A stretch of DNA of 64,000 nt, taken from Paracoccus sp. IB05. Lineage in GTDB: Bacteria > Pseudomonadota > Alphaproteobacteria > Rhodobacterales > Rhodobacteraceae. Positions 43,028 to 50,222 of the stretch are shown in pieces. The notes under the pieces were generated by a model that was given only the letters and a program-made list of their open reading frames with translations, was not told the DNA's origin and ran no database searches. The translations under genes were made by a program, and so were the position numbers. Position 1 is the first letter of the stretch. Every line of letters begins with the position of its first letter. The stretch is from positions 1-64,000 of the forward strand of contig NZ_JAEFCF010000001.1 of assembly GCF_016405985.1 (NCBI RefSeq). Direction: 5' to 3'.

Positions 43028-43567
43028 ATGACGACCCTGACCGCAAATCGCGGACTGAGGGGGAACGCCCTCACCCGTCGCCAGCTGATCTCGCGCAGCT
43101 TTGCCGCAAGCGCGGGAATGATCATCGGCGCGGGCTTTATCGCCGCCCCCGATGCCGCCTGGGCCTATGAGGCGACCACGCTGAAGCCCGAGACCATGGC
43201 CACGCTGGTGCGTATGGCCCGCGATATCTACCCCCATGACCGCATCGCCGATGAATTCTATGTCATTGCCGTCAAAGGCTATGACACGGCCGAAGCCGCC
43301 CCGGGGGTTGAAGCCGGGATTGCCGCGCTGAATGCCGCCGCGCAGGGCGCCGGACATGCGGATTACCTGTCCATCGGGTGGGAGGATGACCGGGTTGCCC
43401 TGCTGCGCGGGATGGAGAACTCCGCTTTCTTCCAGCAGATCCGCGGCGGCCTTGTGACGGGGCTTTATAACCAGAAGGCCGTCTGGCCGATCTTTGGCTA
43501 TGAGGGTGAATCCTTCAGCCAGGGCGGTTATCTGCATCGCGGTTTTGACGATATCAGCTGGCTCTGA
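43028..43567 (+). CDS. Tat-exported small subunit of a GMC-type dehydrogenase
   Basis: 179 residues. Twin-arginine signal (TRRQLISRSFAASAG, Arg17-Arg18; cleavage near residue 46, AWA-YEA), then a short domain like the gluconate 2-dehydrogenase subunit 3 / sugar dehydrogenase small subunit family (MARDIYPHD, FFQQIRGGLVTGLYNQKAVWPIFGYEGES). Such subunits carry the signal-less flavoprotein partner across the membrane. Start follows AAGGAGGAGACT. The GMC gene begins 13 bases downstream. Confidence 0.82.
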   Translation: MTTLTANRGLRGNALTRRQLISRSFAASAGMIIGAGFIAAPDAAWAYEATTLKPETMATLVRMARDIYPHDRIADEFYVIAVKGYDTAEAAPGVEAGIAALNAAAQGAGHADYLSIGWEDDRVALLRGMENSAFFQQIRGGLVTGLYNQKAVWPIFGYEGESFSQGGYLHRGFDDISWL

Positions 43568-43580
43568 GGGGGGCGGATCA

Positions 43581-45152
43581 ATGGTTGCGAAATTTGAACT
43601 GGACGACGATTCCGTCGTTCTGATCATCGGCACAGGCTCGGGCGGCGGTGTTCTGGCGAATGAACTGGCGCAAAAGGGCGTCAAGGTCGTCTCGCTGGAG
43701 GCCGGCGGGCGTTATATGCCCGAAGATTACATCAATGACGAATGGGACAGCTTTGCTCAGCTGGCCTGGACCGACACGCGCACCACATCGGGCGACTGGC
43801 GGGTGGCGAAGGATTTCTCGGGCCTGCCGGCCTGGATCGTCAAGGCCGTGGGCGGCACCTCGATCCACTGGGCAGGGGCGAGCCTGCGCTTCCAGGAGCA
43901 TGAATGGAAGCCACGGACCAATTATGGCCATGTGACGGGGGCGAACCTGCTCGACTGGCCGATTGATGGCGCGGAAATGGCGCCCTGGTATGAAAAGGCC
44001 GAGACCAAACTTGGCGTGACCCGCACCGGCGACCGCCCGGGCCTGCCCGGCAACAACAATTACAAAGTGCTGGAAAAGGGCGCGAAGGCGCTTGGCTATA
44101 AGGAGGTCCATACCGGCCGCATGGCGATCAATTCGGTCGATTACGATGACCGTCTCGCCTGCCAGCAGACCGGGTTCTGTTTCCAGGGCTGCAAATGGGG
44201 CGCGAAATGGTCCTCGGCCTATACCGATATCCCGAAGGGTGAGGCGACCGGCAATCTTGAGGTCCGCGACCGCTGCCACGCGCTGAAGATCGAGCATGAC
44301 GACAAAGGCCGCGTCACCGGCGTGCTTTATGCCGACAAGGATGGCAATCACCACTTCCAGAAGGCCCGCGTGGTCTGCGTGGCGGGCAATTCCATCGAAA
44401 GCCCCCGGATCCTTTTGAATTCGGCGTCTTCGATGTTCCCGGACGGGCTCGCGAATTCCTCGGGCCAGGTCGGACGCAACTATCTGCGCCATGTCACCGG
44501 ATCGGTTTACGGCGTGTTTGAGAAGCCGGTGAAGATGTGGCGCGGCACCACCATGGCCGGGATCGTGCAGGACGAGGCACGCCTTGACCCCTCGCGCGGG
44601 TTCGTCGGCGGCTATGAGCTGGAGACCCTTGCGCTTGGCATTCCCTTCATGGCGGCCTTCCTTGATCCGGGCGGCTGGGGGCGCAGCTTCACCTCGGCGA
44701 TGGATGGCTATGAGAACATGGCCGGGATGTGGATCGTGGGCGAGGATATGCCGCAGGAGACCAACCGCATCACGCTGTCGGCCACCGCTGTCGACCAGTT
44801 CGGCCTGCCCGCGCCGAATGTGCATTTCGATGATCACCCCAATGATATCGCGATGCGCAATCACGCCTATGCACGGGGCGAGGCGATCTACCGCGCCGCC
44901 GGGGCAACCCGCACCCTGCCGACGCCGCCCTATCCGTCGACGCATAACCTCGGCACCAACCGGATGTCGGAAAATCCGCGGGACGGCGTGGTGAACAAAC
45001 ACGGCCAAAGCCATGACATCCCGAACCTTTTCATCTCGGATGGCAGCCAGTTCACCTCCGGCGCGGCCGAGAACCCGACTTTGACCATCGTCGCCCTTGC
45101 GATCCGTCAGGCCGAGTTCATCGCCGGCGAGCTGTCGAAGCAGAACCTCTGA
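43581..45152 (+). CDS. GMC-family FAD-dependent dehydrogenase, large subunit
   Basis: 523 residues, no signal peptide. FAD Rossmann motif LIIGTGSGGGVLANELAQKGVKVVSLEAG (about 14-42), GGTSIHWAG, and C-terminal GMC_oxred_C with the catalytic His region STHNLGTNRMSENP and SDGSQFTSGAAENPTLT. A Cys-x5-Cys-x3-Cys stretch (CQQTGFCFQGC, near residue 195) resembles the 3Fe-4S site of FAD-linked sugar dehydrogenases. Probably exported with the Tat small subunit and passes electrons to a c-type cytochrome; one is encoded just downstream on the other strand. Substrate unknown: sugar, sugar acid or alcohol. Confidence 0.85.
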   Translation: MVAKFELDDDSVVLIIGTGSGGGVLANELAQKGVKVVSLEAGGRYMPEDYINDEWDSFAQLAWTDTRTTSGDWRVAKDFSGLPAWIVKAVGGTSIHWAGASLRFQEHEWKPRTNYGHVTGANLLDWPIDGAEMAPWYEKAETKLGVTRTGDRPGLPGNNNYKVLEKGAKALGYKEVHTGRMAINSVDYDDRLACQQTGFCFQGCKWGAKWSSAYTDIPKGEATGNLEVRDRCHALKIEHDDKGRVTGVLYADKDGNHHFQKARVVCVAGNSIESPRILLNSASSMFPDGLANSSGQVGRNYLRHVTGSVYGVFEKPVKMWRGTTMAGIVQDEARLDPSRGFVGGYELETLALGIPFMAAFLDPGGWGRSFTSAMDGYENMAGMWIVGEDMPQETNRITLSATAVDQFGLPAPNVHFDDHPNDIAMRNHAYARGEAIYRAAGATRTLPTPPYPSTHNLGTNRMSENPRDGVVNKHGQSHDIPNLFISDGSQFTSGAAENPTLTIVALAIRQAEFIAGELSKQNL

Positions 45153-45157
45153 AAGAG

Positions 45158-45186
45158 AAAGGGCGGAACCTCGGTTCCGCCCTTTT
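45158..45186. terminator. Bidirectional intrinsic terminator between GMC dehydrogenase and cytochrome c
   Basis: AAAGGGCGGAAC (45158-45169) pairs with GTTCCGCCCTTT (45174-45185), a perfect 12-bp stem with a 4-base loop, followed by TTTTCC on the plus strand and by TTTCTC on the minus strand. It ends both converging genes. Confidence 0.9.
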
Positions 45187-45188
45187 CC

Positions 45189-45566
45189 TTACTCGCCCAG
45201 CGTTGCGAGATACGCCAGCAGATCCGCGCGTTCCTCGGGCTTTTTCAGCCCGGCAAAGGTCATCTTATTGCCCGGCAGCACGGTTTTCGGGGCCTCGATA
45301 AAGGCGTCGATCTCTTCCACCGTCCAGATATGGCCCTCTTCGCCCCAGGCCTTCATCGCGTTGGAATAGGCATAGCCCTCGACCGAGGCCGTCTTGCGCC
45401 CGATGATCCCGAAGAGATTCGGCCCGGCTTTCGGGGGCGCATCCGCCGCAAAGGCATGGCAGGCGAAGCATTTCTTCGCGACTTTCTCGCCCTGTTCCGC
45501 ATCACCGGCAAAGGCGGCCTGAACGAGGAACAAAGACATCAACAGGGACAAAACGGGGGTCTTCAC
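45189..45566 (-). CDS. Class I cytochrome c (c2/c550-like)
   Basis: 125-residue periplasmic electron carrier. Signal peptide of 20 residues (MKTPVLSLLMSLFLVQAAFA), haem motif CFACH at residues 33-37 and axial Met102 in PGNKMTFAGLKKPEERADLLAYL. Start is GTG at 45566 with AGGAG 8 bases upstream; the longer frame from 45596 lacks a site. Lies 38 bases after dld on the same strand and convergent with the GMC dehydrogenase; could accept electrons from the latter. Confidence 0.87.
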   Translation of the reverse strand: MKTPVLSLLMSLFLVQAAFAGDAEQGEKVAKKCFACHAFAADAPPKAGPNLFGIIGRKTASVEGYAYSNAMKAWGEEGHIWTVEEIDAFIEAPKTVLPGNKMTFAGLKKPEERADLLAYLATLGE

Positions 45567-45604
45567 GGACAGCACTCCTGGCAAAAGCTCGGGCAATCGG
45601 GGGA

Positions 45605-47314
45605 TCAGTGGGTCTGGCCGCAGCCGCAGCTGCCTTGCCAGTTGCGGGCGGTGGGCGTCTGGCCAAGCCCTGGGTTCAGGCTGTTGGTCGGATCGAGGCT
45701 CTGGTAAAATCCGGCCAGCTGCGGCGGCGCCTTGTAGAGATGCCCGACATTATGTTCCGCCGGGTATTGGGCGCCGCGCCGGTCCAGGATCTTCCACATC
45801 GCATGTTCCAGGCCAAGGCAATCGGTGCCCTTTTTCGCCACATAATCCTGATGGAAGACATGGCAAAAGAAATGCCCGTAATAGAGCTTGTGCGCGATCT
45901 GCACCTCAAGCTCCGGCGGCAGGGTTTCGACCCAGTCACGGTCGTTGCGCCGCAAAGCGATGTCGAGCGCGACAATATCCTCGACCTCGCGCTTATGCAC
46001 GGCGCGGTAGCGGTTGGCAGCCCCGGCCACGGCAAAGCGGTGCAGGAAGGCGGCAGCGCCCTCGCTGGCCGTGGCCTCGAACATATCGCCACTGGTGGAA
46101 GGGAAGCGGCGCGCAAGGTAATCACGGGCCTCCGCGATGCCCTGGCCGCCCATCCGCAGAAAGAGGTGATGGTCAAAGCGCGCGCGAAAATCGCGCAGCC
46201 GGGACGGCAGATGGTTCGGGAAAAGCCGCGACAGCGCCTGCGCGATCCGGTCCGACAGCGTGGTGCCGAGGCCCAGCCGTTCGGTCCAGCCATCGATCTT
46301 TGATTTCAGCGCGAAGACGCCGGAAATGCGCTGCGTGCCAAGCCGGCGGATCAGAAGGAATGTATCCTTGCCGTAGCGCTCAGCAATATCCCAGGCGGTG
46401 CCGTGGATATATTCGCCGGCAACCGGCAGGCTGTTGAACCCGGCCAGCATATCGCGGCGGATCGTGGTCAGCTCATCCGGGTCATTGGTGCCGATGCAGA
46501 ATACGGCGGTCTCGGTTTCGGCCTCGAATGTATCAAGCCGCACCGCAAAAACCGCGAGCCTGCCGGCCGATCCCGACGCCTCGTGCAACCGCCGCTGATC
46601 GGCATTGAACCGTGCCGGCGTGTCCGCATCAACGTCGCGGACATGGCCAGCATAGTCCCGGTCCGAGCCCCAGGCCTCGCCCGGAGCGGGTGCCGGCAGG
46701 TCGCCTGCTTCAACCCGTGCGAGGATCGTTTCGGGGTCATCGCCAAGATCAAAGCCCAGATGGTTGACCAGCACGACCGTGCCATCCGCCCGCACCTCGG
46801 CATAAAGCGCCATTTCGGTATAGGCCGGGCCGCGCCGGATCAGCGCGCCGCCCGAATTGTTGCAGATCCCCCCCAGCACCGAGGCGCCGATGCAGCTTGA
46901 CCCGATCACCGAATGCGGCTCGCGGCCCAGAGGTTTCAGCGTGCGTTCCAGCCCGTCCAGCGTCGATCCGGGCAGACAGAGCACCTGTTTGCCAGCGTCG
47001 ATCAGATGGATCCCCCGCAGCCGCATGACGCTGATCAGCACCACGGGGCGGTCATAACCATCCCCCCAGGGGGTCGATCCGCCGGTAAGGCCGGTATTTG
47101 CCGCCTGAAAGATCACCACCCGGCCCGCCGCGATCACGGCATTCAGGGCGCGCCACATCTCGATCAGAGATCCGGGGCAAAGCACCGCCTCGACCTGGCC
47201 GCCGCCATAGCGGATGCCGCGCGTGAAACGCCGCGTGGCCCGCGCGCCGGTCAGCACATGACCGGACCCGATCAGCTGACGCAGCCCTGCCAGCAGCTCA
47301 CCCGTGTCGCGCAT
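45605..47314 (-). CDS. dld: Quinone-dependent D-lactate dehydrogenase
   Basis: 569-residue peripheral membrane flavoprotein, the length of E. coli Dld (571). FAD-binding PCMH domain in the N-terminal third (AANTGLTGGSTPWGDGYDRPVVLISVMRLRGIHLID, GSSCIGASVLGGICNNSGGALIRRGPA), then the Lact-deh-memb domain (GEYIHGTAWDIAERYGKDTFLLIRRLGT, FHQDYVAKKGTDCLGLEHAMW). Oxidises D-lactate to pyruvate and reduces quinone. Its promoter region shares a 12-mer with that of the gloA-like gene, suggesting use of D-lactate from the glyoxalase route. ATG at 47314 after GGGAGACAG. Confidence 0.92.
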   Translation of the reverse strand: MRDTGELLAGLRQLIGSGHVLTGARATRRFTRGIRYGGGQVEAVLCPGSLIEMWRALNAVIAAGRVVIFQAANTGLTGGSTPWGDGYDRPVVLISVMRLRGIHLIDAGKQVLCLPGSTLDGLERTLKPLGREPHSVIGSSCIGASVLGGICNNSGGALIRRGPAYTEMALYAEVRADGTVVLVNHLGFDLGDDPETILARVEAGDLPAPAPGEAWGSDRDYAGHVRDVDADTPARFNADQRRLHEASGSAGRLAVFAVRLDTFEAETETAVFCIGTNDPDELTTIRRDMLAGFNSLPVAGEYIHGTAWDIAERYGKDTFLLIRRLGTQRISGVFALKSKIDGWTERLGLGTTLSDRIAQALSRLFPNHLPSRLRDFRARFDHHLFLRMGGQGIAEARDYLARRFPSTSGDMFEATASEGAAAFLHRFAVAGAANRYRAVHKREVEDIVALDIALRRNDRDWVETLPPELEVQIAHKLYYGHFFCHVFHQDYVAKKGTDCLGLEHAMWKILDRRGAQYPAEHNVGHLYKAPPQLAGFYQSLDPTNSLNPGLGQTPTARNWQGSCGCGQTH

Positions 47315-47368
47315 CTCTGTCTCCCACCCGGTTCCCGGCCGCCATCATGGCCCGGTCCGGTGCGGAAT

Positions 47369-47380
47369 GGGTAGTATCAT
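47369..47380 (-). promoter_or_regulatory. ATGATACTACCC motif upstream of dld
   Basis: Exact minus-strand copy of the 12-mer found at 42498-42509 before gloA, here 54 bases before the dld start. The surrounding bases differ (ACAATATGATACTACCCATT), so the match is not part of a larger duplication. Confidence 0.5.
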
Positions 47381-47427
47381 ATTGTCCGCAAAGCGTTTTT
47401 GGGCCGGACGTTCTGCAACGGGCCTTA

Positions 47428-47724
47428 TCAGGCCACAGCGCGGCTGACCGGCATCTGGGCGGCGCGGCGTGTTTCCATGCGCACCAGACAGGTGCAGCGC
47501 AAAAGCGAAGCGAAATTCCCCGGCTCGCCGTGGAACTCCAGCACCTCGCGATGCAGCGTCGAGAGAAACGCCCCGGTCGATTCCCCCTGTTCGCGGGCGA
47601 TCTCGTCAAGGATCGTCCAGAACGCAGCCTCAAGCCGCACCGAGGTGCTTTGCCCGTTCAGGCGGATGCGGCGGGTGACCGGCACATAACGGTCCGGATC
47701 CTGCCTGGCGAATAATTCACACAT
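47428..47724 (-). CDS. Small ribbon-helix-helix protein
   Basis: 98 residues with a central RHH_4-type pattern (RIRLNGQSTSVRLEAAFWTILDEIAREQG), seen in many alphaproteobacterial small proteins that bind DNA or act as accessory factors. ATG at 47724 has AGGAGGACC upstream. The C-terminal tail is basic (RMETRRAAQMPVSRAVA). No toxin partner is adjacent. It precedes dld on the same strand with a 113-base gap, so a link to dld control is possible but unproven. Confidence 0.75.
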   Translation of the reverse strand: MCELFARQDPDRYVPVTRRIRLNGQSTSVRLEAAFWTILDEIAREQGESTGAFLSTLHREVLEFHGEPGNFASLLRCTCLVRMETRRAAQMPVSRAVA

Positions 47725-47846
47725 CTGATCCGGTCCTCCTCCCGTTTGATGCTGCCTCAGTCTATGCCTGCCCGGGGCGGGGCGTCCAGCGCAGGAATCG
47801 GCAAAACCGCAATCTGGCCTGAACAAGACGCCATAAGACGCGGCCC

Positions 47847-48551
47847 TCAGTCAGGATGGATCCAGCGATACCCGATCCCGGCCTCGGTCCGGATCGCACT
47901 GGCATCAAAGCCTGCCAGGTCGAGCTTTTGCCGCAGCTGCCCGATAAAGACCCGCAGATAAACGATATCCTCGACATGCGCCGGCCCCCAGACCCTGAGC
48001 AGAAGCTGGCGATGGGTCACGATCCGGTCCGGCTGCTCCAAGAGCGCGAGCAACAGATCAAATTCTTTCGGGGTCAGTTTTACCGGAGCCCCCAGCACGG
48101 TAACCTCGCGCAGATCGCGCGACAGTGCGAGGCTGCCGCTGCGCAGCAAGGCTGCCGGCCCCGCCGTCCCGCCTGCGGCGGCGCGTCTTGGCCGCAATGT
48201 GGCACGCAACCGCGCCAGCAGCTCGCCAATGGCAAAGGGTTTGGCCACGAAATCATTGGCGCCCAGATCCAGCGCGAGGATCTTCTCCATCTCCTGATCA
48301 TGGGCTGAAAGCACGATCACCGGCAGGTCCGAGCTGGCCCGGAGCTGCTCGATCACCGTCTTGCCGTTCATATCCGGCAGCCCGAGATCAAGCACCATCA
48401 GATCGGGCCTGTGCTGCGCAACCGCCTCCAGCGCGCCGGCACCGGTTGCGGCAAGGGTGGTGTCATAGCCTGATGCCGTCAGCGCATGAACAAGGAAGCG
48501 CTGGATCTGCGGCTCGTCATCGACCACGAGGATAAGCTGGCGCGCGGTCAT
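47847..48551 (-). CDS. kdpE: KdpE-like response regulator
   Basis: 234-residue OmpR/PhoB-type regulator. Receiver domain with phospho-acceptor Asp in LMVLDLGLPDMNG (about residue 53) and Lys in VAKPF; winged-helix DNA-binding domain in the C-terminal half (KLTPKEFDLLLALLEQPDRIVTHRQLLLRVWGPAHVEDIVYLRVFIGQLRQKL), the KdpE pattern. Overlaps the kinase gene by ATGA. Expected target: potassium uptake genes; the neighbouring kup is the obvious candidate here, as no kdpFABC lies in the window. Confidence 0.88.
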   Translation of the reverse strand: MTARQLILVVDDEPQIQRFLVHALTASGYDTTLAATGAGALEAVAQHRPDLMVLDLGLPDMNGKTVIEQLRASSDLPVIVLSAHDQEMEKILALDLGANDFVAKPFAIGELLARLRATLRPRRAAAGGTAGPAALLRSGSLALSRDLREVTVLGAPVKLTPKEFDLLLALLEQPDRIVTHRQLLLRVWGPAHVEDIVYLRVFIGQLRQKLDLAGFDASAIRTEAGIGYRWIHPD

Positions 48552-50065
48552 ATCGGGCCGCCCCCGCCCGCAGAGGCCGCCGGCAGGATCAGGGCGAGCC
48601 GCGCGCCGGGGCCGGGCCGGGCCTCCAGCCGTCCGCCAAGGAGCTGCGCGATCCCCTTGCAGATCGGCAGGCCGAGGCCGCTTTTCTCTTCGCCCCGGGT
48701 CAGATCGGGGGTGGCGAGCCAGGCCAGCACGGCCTCGGGCAGGCCTGGTCCCTGGTCCTGGACCTCCAGTCTGATATCGGGGCCGTCCGTTGCGCCGGTG
48801 ACCAGAACCGGCCCCGGCGCATAGGCTTTCGCGTTTTCGATCAGGCTGAACACCACCTGTTCGACCAGCCCCGCCTCGGCCATCACAAGCGGCAGGTCGG
48901 GAAGATCGGCGGTGATCGCGGCGCCCGGAAAGGCGCGCTGCGCGCGACTGGCGGCGGCCCGGGCGCAATCCGCCGGTTCAACCGGGTGCAGCGCGACCGA
49001 AGCCCCCGTCAGCAGCCGCGTCATCTGCAACAGGTTTTCGACATAGCGCGCCAGCCGCGTGGCCTCTTCGGATGTGGCGCTCAGCAGATCTTCCTGGGCC
49101 TCGGGCGGCAGGCTGCCCCGCAGGTCGCGCAAAGTGGTGACCGATCCGAGAATGGTTGCAAGCGGCGTGCGCAGATCATGCGACAGCGACGAGAGCAGCG
49201 CGGCGCGCAGCGCCTGGCGGTCGGAAATCTCGCGCTCTTCACTGGCTTTTCGGCCCAGTTCCAGCCGCTCCAGCGCGGCACCGGCCTGGCGCAGCACATT
49301 GTCGATGGCCTGTTCGCGGTAGCCGGTATCGCGGTCGACGGCCTCGGGCAGCCGGTGCCCGATCGCATGGCGCGCCGCCGCGCCCAGAGGCAGCGGATGG
49401 AAGGTCAGATGCGACCCGGTCCAGCCATCGGCAATCGCCATCTCGACCCGGCCCCGGATCAGCGCCTGTTCCGCCGCCTGCAGATCCGCCTCGCGCGGCG
49501 TCAGGCTTCCCGGCGCCGGGACCAGCCCGGTGGCGCTGCGGCTCAGCAGCGCAACCGGCGCGTCAGAAAGGGTGGTCACATGGCGGATCACCGTGTCGAG
49601 GATCTGCCCCTCGCTGCCTGCCCGGCCAAGCGCACCGCTGGCCGAGGACAGGACCTCAAGCACCACCGCCCGGTCCCGCGCGCTGTCGACCTGTTCGCGC
49701 ATTCGCCCGGCGAGGAACCCGGTCAGACCCGCCGCCGTCAGGAAAGCCAGCAATACAATCATATCCTGGGGCTGTGCCGCCATCAGGCTGAAATGCGGCT
49801 CGACGAAGAAGAAATTGAACACCGCCAGCGCCACCAGCGCCGAACCGAGTCCGGGCCAGAAGCCAAAAGCGGCGGCATTGACCAGGACCGCCATCAGCAA
49901 TAGCAAAAGTGCGACGATCTCGCTCATCCAGCCGCGCGATGGCACCACAATCGCCGTCACCAGGACCAGCACCAGCACCGCCGCCAGGATCTGCTGCGGA
50001 CGTTTCGACAGGGGACCGGCCGGACGCGGGCCGGAAACGGGAGGATCGACAAACACAGGCTCCAT
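48548..50065 (-). CDS. Short KdpD-like sensor histidine kinase lacking the N-terminal KdpD/USP domains
   Basis: 505 residues instead of about 900. It begins directly with the four-helix DUF4118 membrane region (about 25-120; FNFFFVEPHFSLMAAQPQD), then a GAF-like domain (about 140-265), HisKA with the phosphorylated His in LSSLSHDLRTPLATI (about residue 295) and an HATPase domain (VVFSLIENAKAYA, DQGPGLPE, GLGLPICKGIAQLLGG). The cytosolic KdpD and USP domains that bind ATP or c-di-AMP are absent, so the stimulus must be read by the membrane or GAF part. Divergent from kup. Confidence 0.87.
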   Translation of the reverse strand: MEPVFVDPPVSGPRPAGPLSKRPQQILAAVLVLVLVTAIVVPSRGWMSEIVALLLLLMAVLVNAAAFGFWPGLGSALVALAVFNFFFVEPHFSLMAAQPQDMIVLLAFLTAAGLTGFLAGRMREQVDSARDRAVVLEVLSSASGALGRAGSEGQILDTVIRHVTTLSDAPVALLSRSATGLVPAPGSLTPREADLQAAEQALIRGRVEMAIADGWTGSHLTFHPLPLGAAARHAIGHRLPEAVDRDTGYREQAIDNVLRQAGAALERLELGRKASEEREISDRQALRAALLSSLSHDLRTPLATILGSVTTLRDLRGSLPPEAQEDLLSATSEEATRLARYVENLLQMTRLLTGASVALHPVEPADCARAAASRAQRAFPGAAITADLPDLPLVMAEAGLVEQVVFSLIENAKAYAPGPVLVTGATDGPDIRLEVQDQGPGLPEAVLAWLATPDLTRGEEKSGLGLPICKGIAQLLGGRLEARPGPGARLALILPAASAGGGGPI

Positions 50066-50102
50066 GTGCTGATCAAACCCTGGCCACCGGATTTGTCCAC
50101 AA

Positions 50103-50124
50103 TCTTTATGCGATCCTTATGCCG
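50103..50124. promoter_or_regulatory. 11-bp tandem direct repeat between kdpD-like and kup genes
   Basis: TCTTTATGCGA (50103-50113) is followed at once by TCCTTATGCCG (50114-50124), sharing T-C-[CT]-T-T-A-T-G-C. OmpR/KdpE-type regulators bind such head-to-tail sites with a one-turn period. Located 38 bases from the kinase start and about 100 bases from the kup start, fitting autoregulation plus kup control. Confidence 0.55.
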
Positions 50125-50222
50125 CCCGGCGCTTTCCCCATCGCTTCCTTACACGGCGAAGCACAGATCTGTGAAACCGTCACGAGGCTTCTGCCACAGC
50201 CCCGACGGACAGGAGAAAGACG

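Noticed and set aside
47428-47724. Antitoxin of a toxin-antitoxin pair
   Set aside because: The ribbon-helix-helix fold would fit, but no small toxin-like gene overlaps or adjoins it; the neighbours are kdpE and dld.
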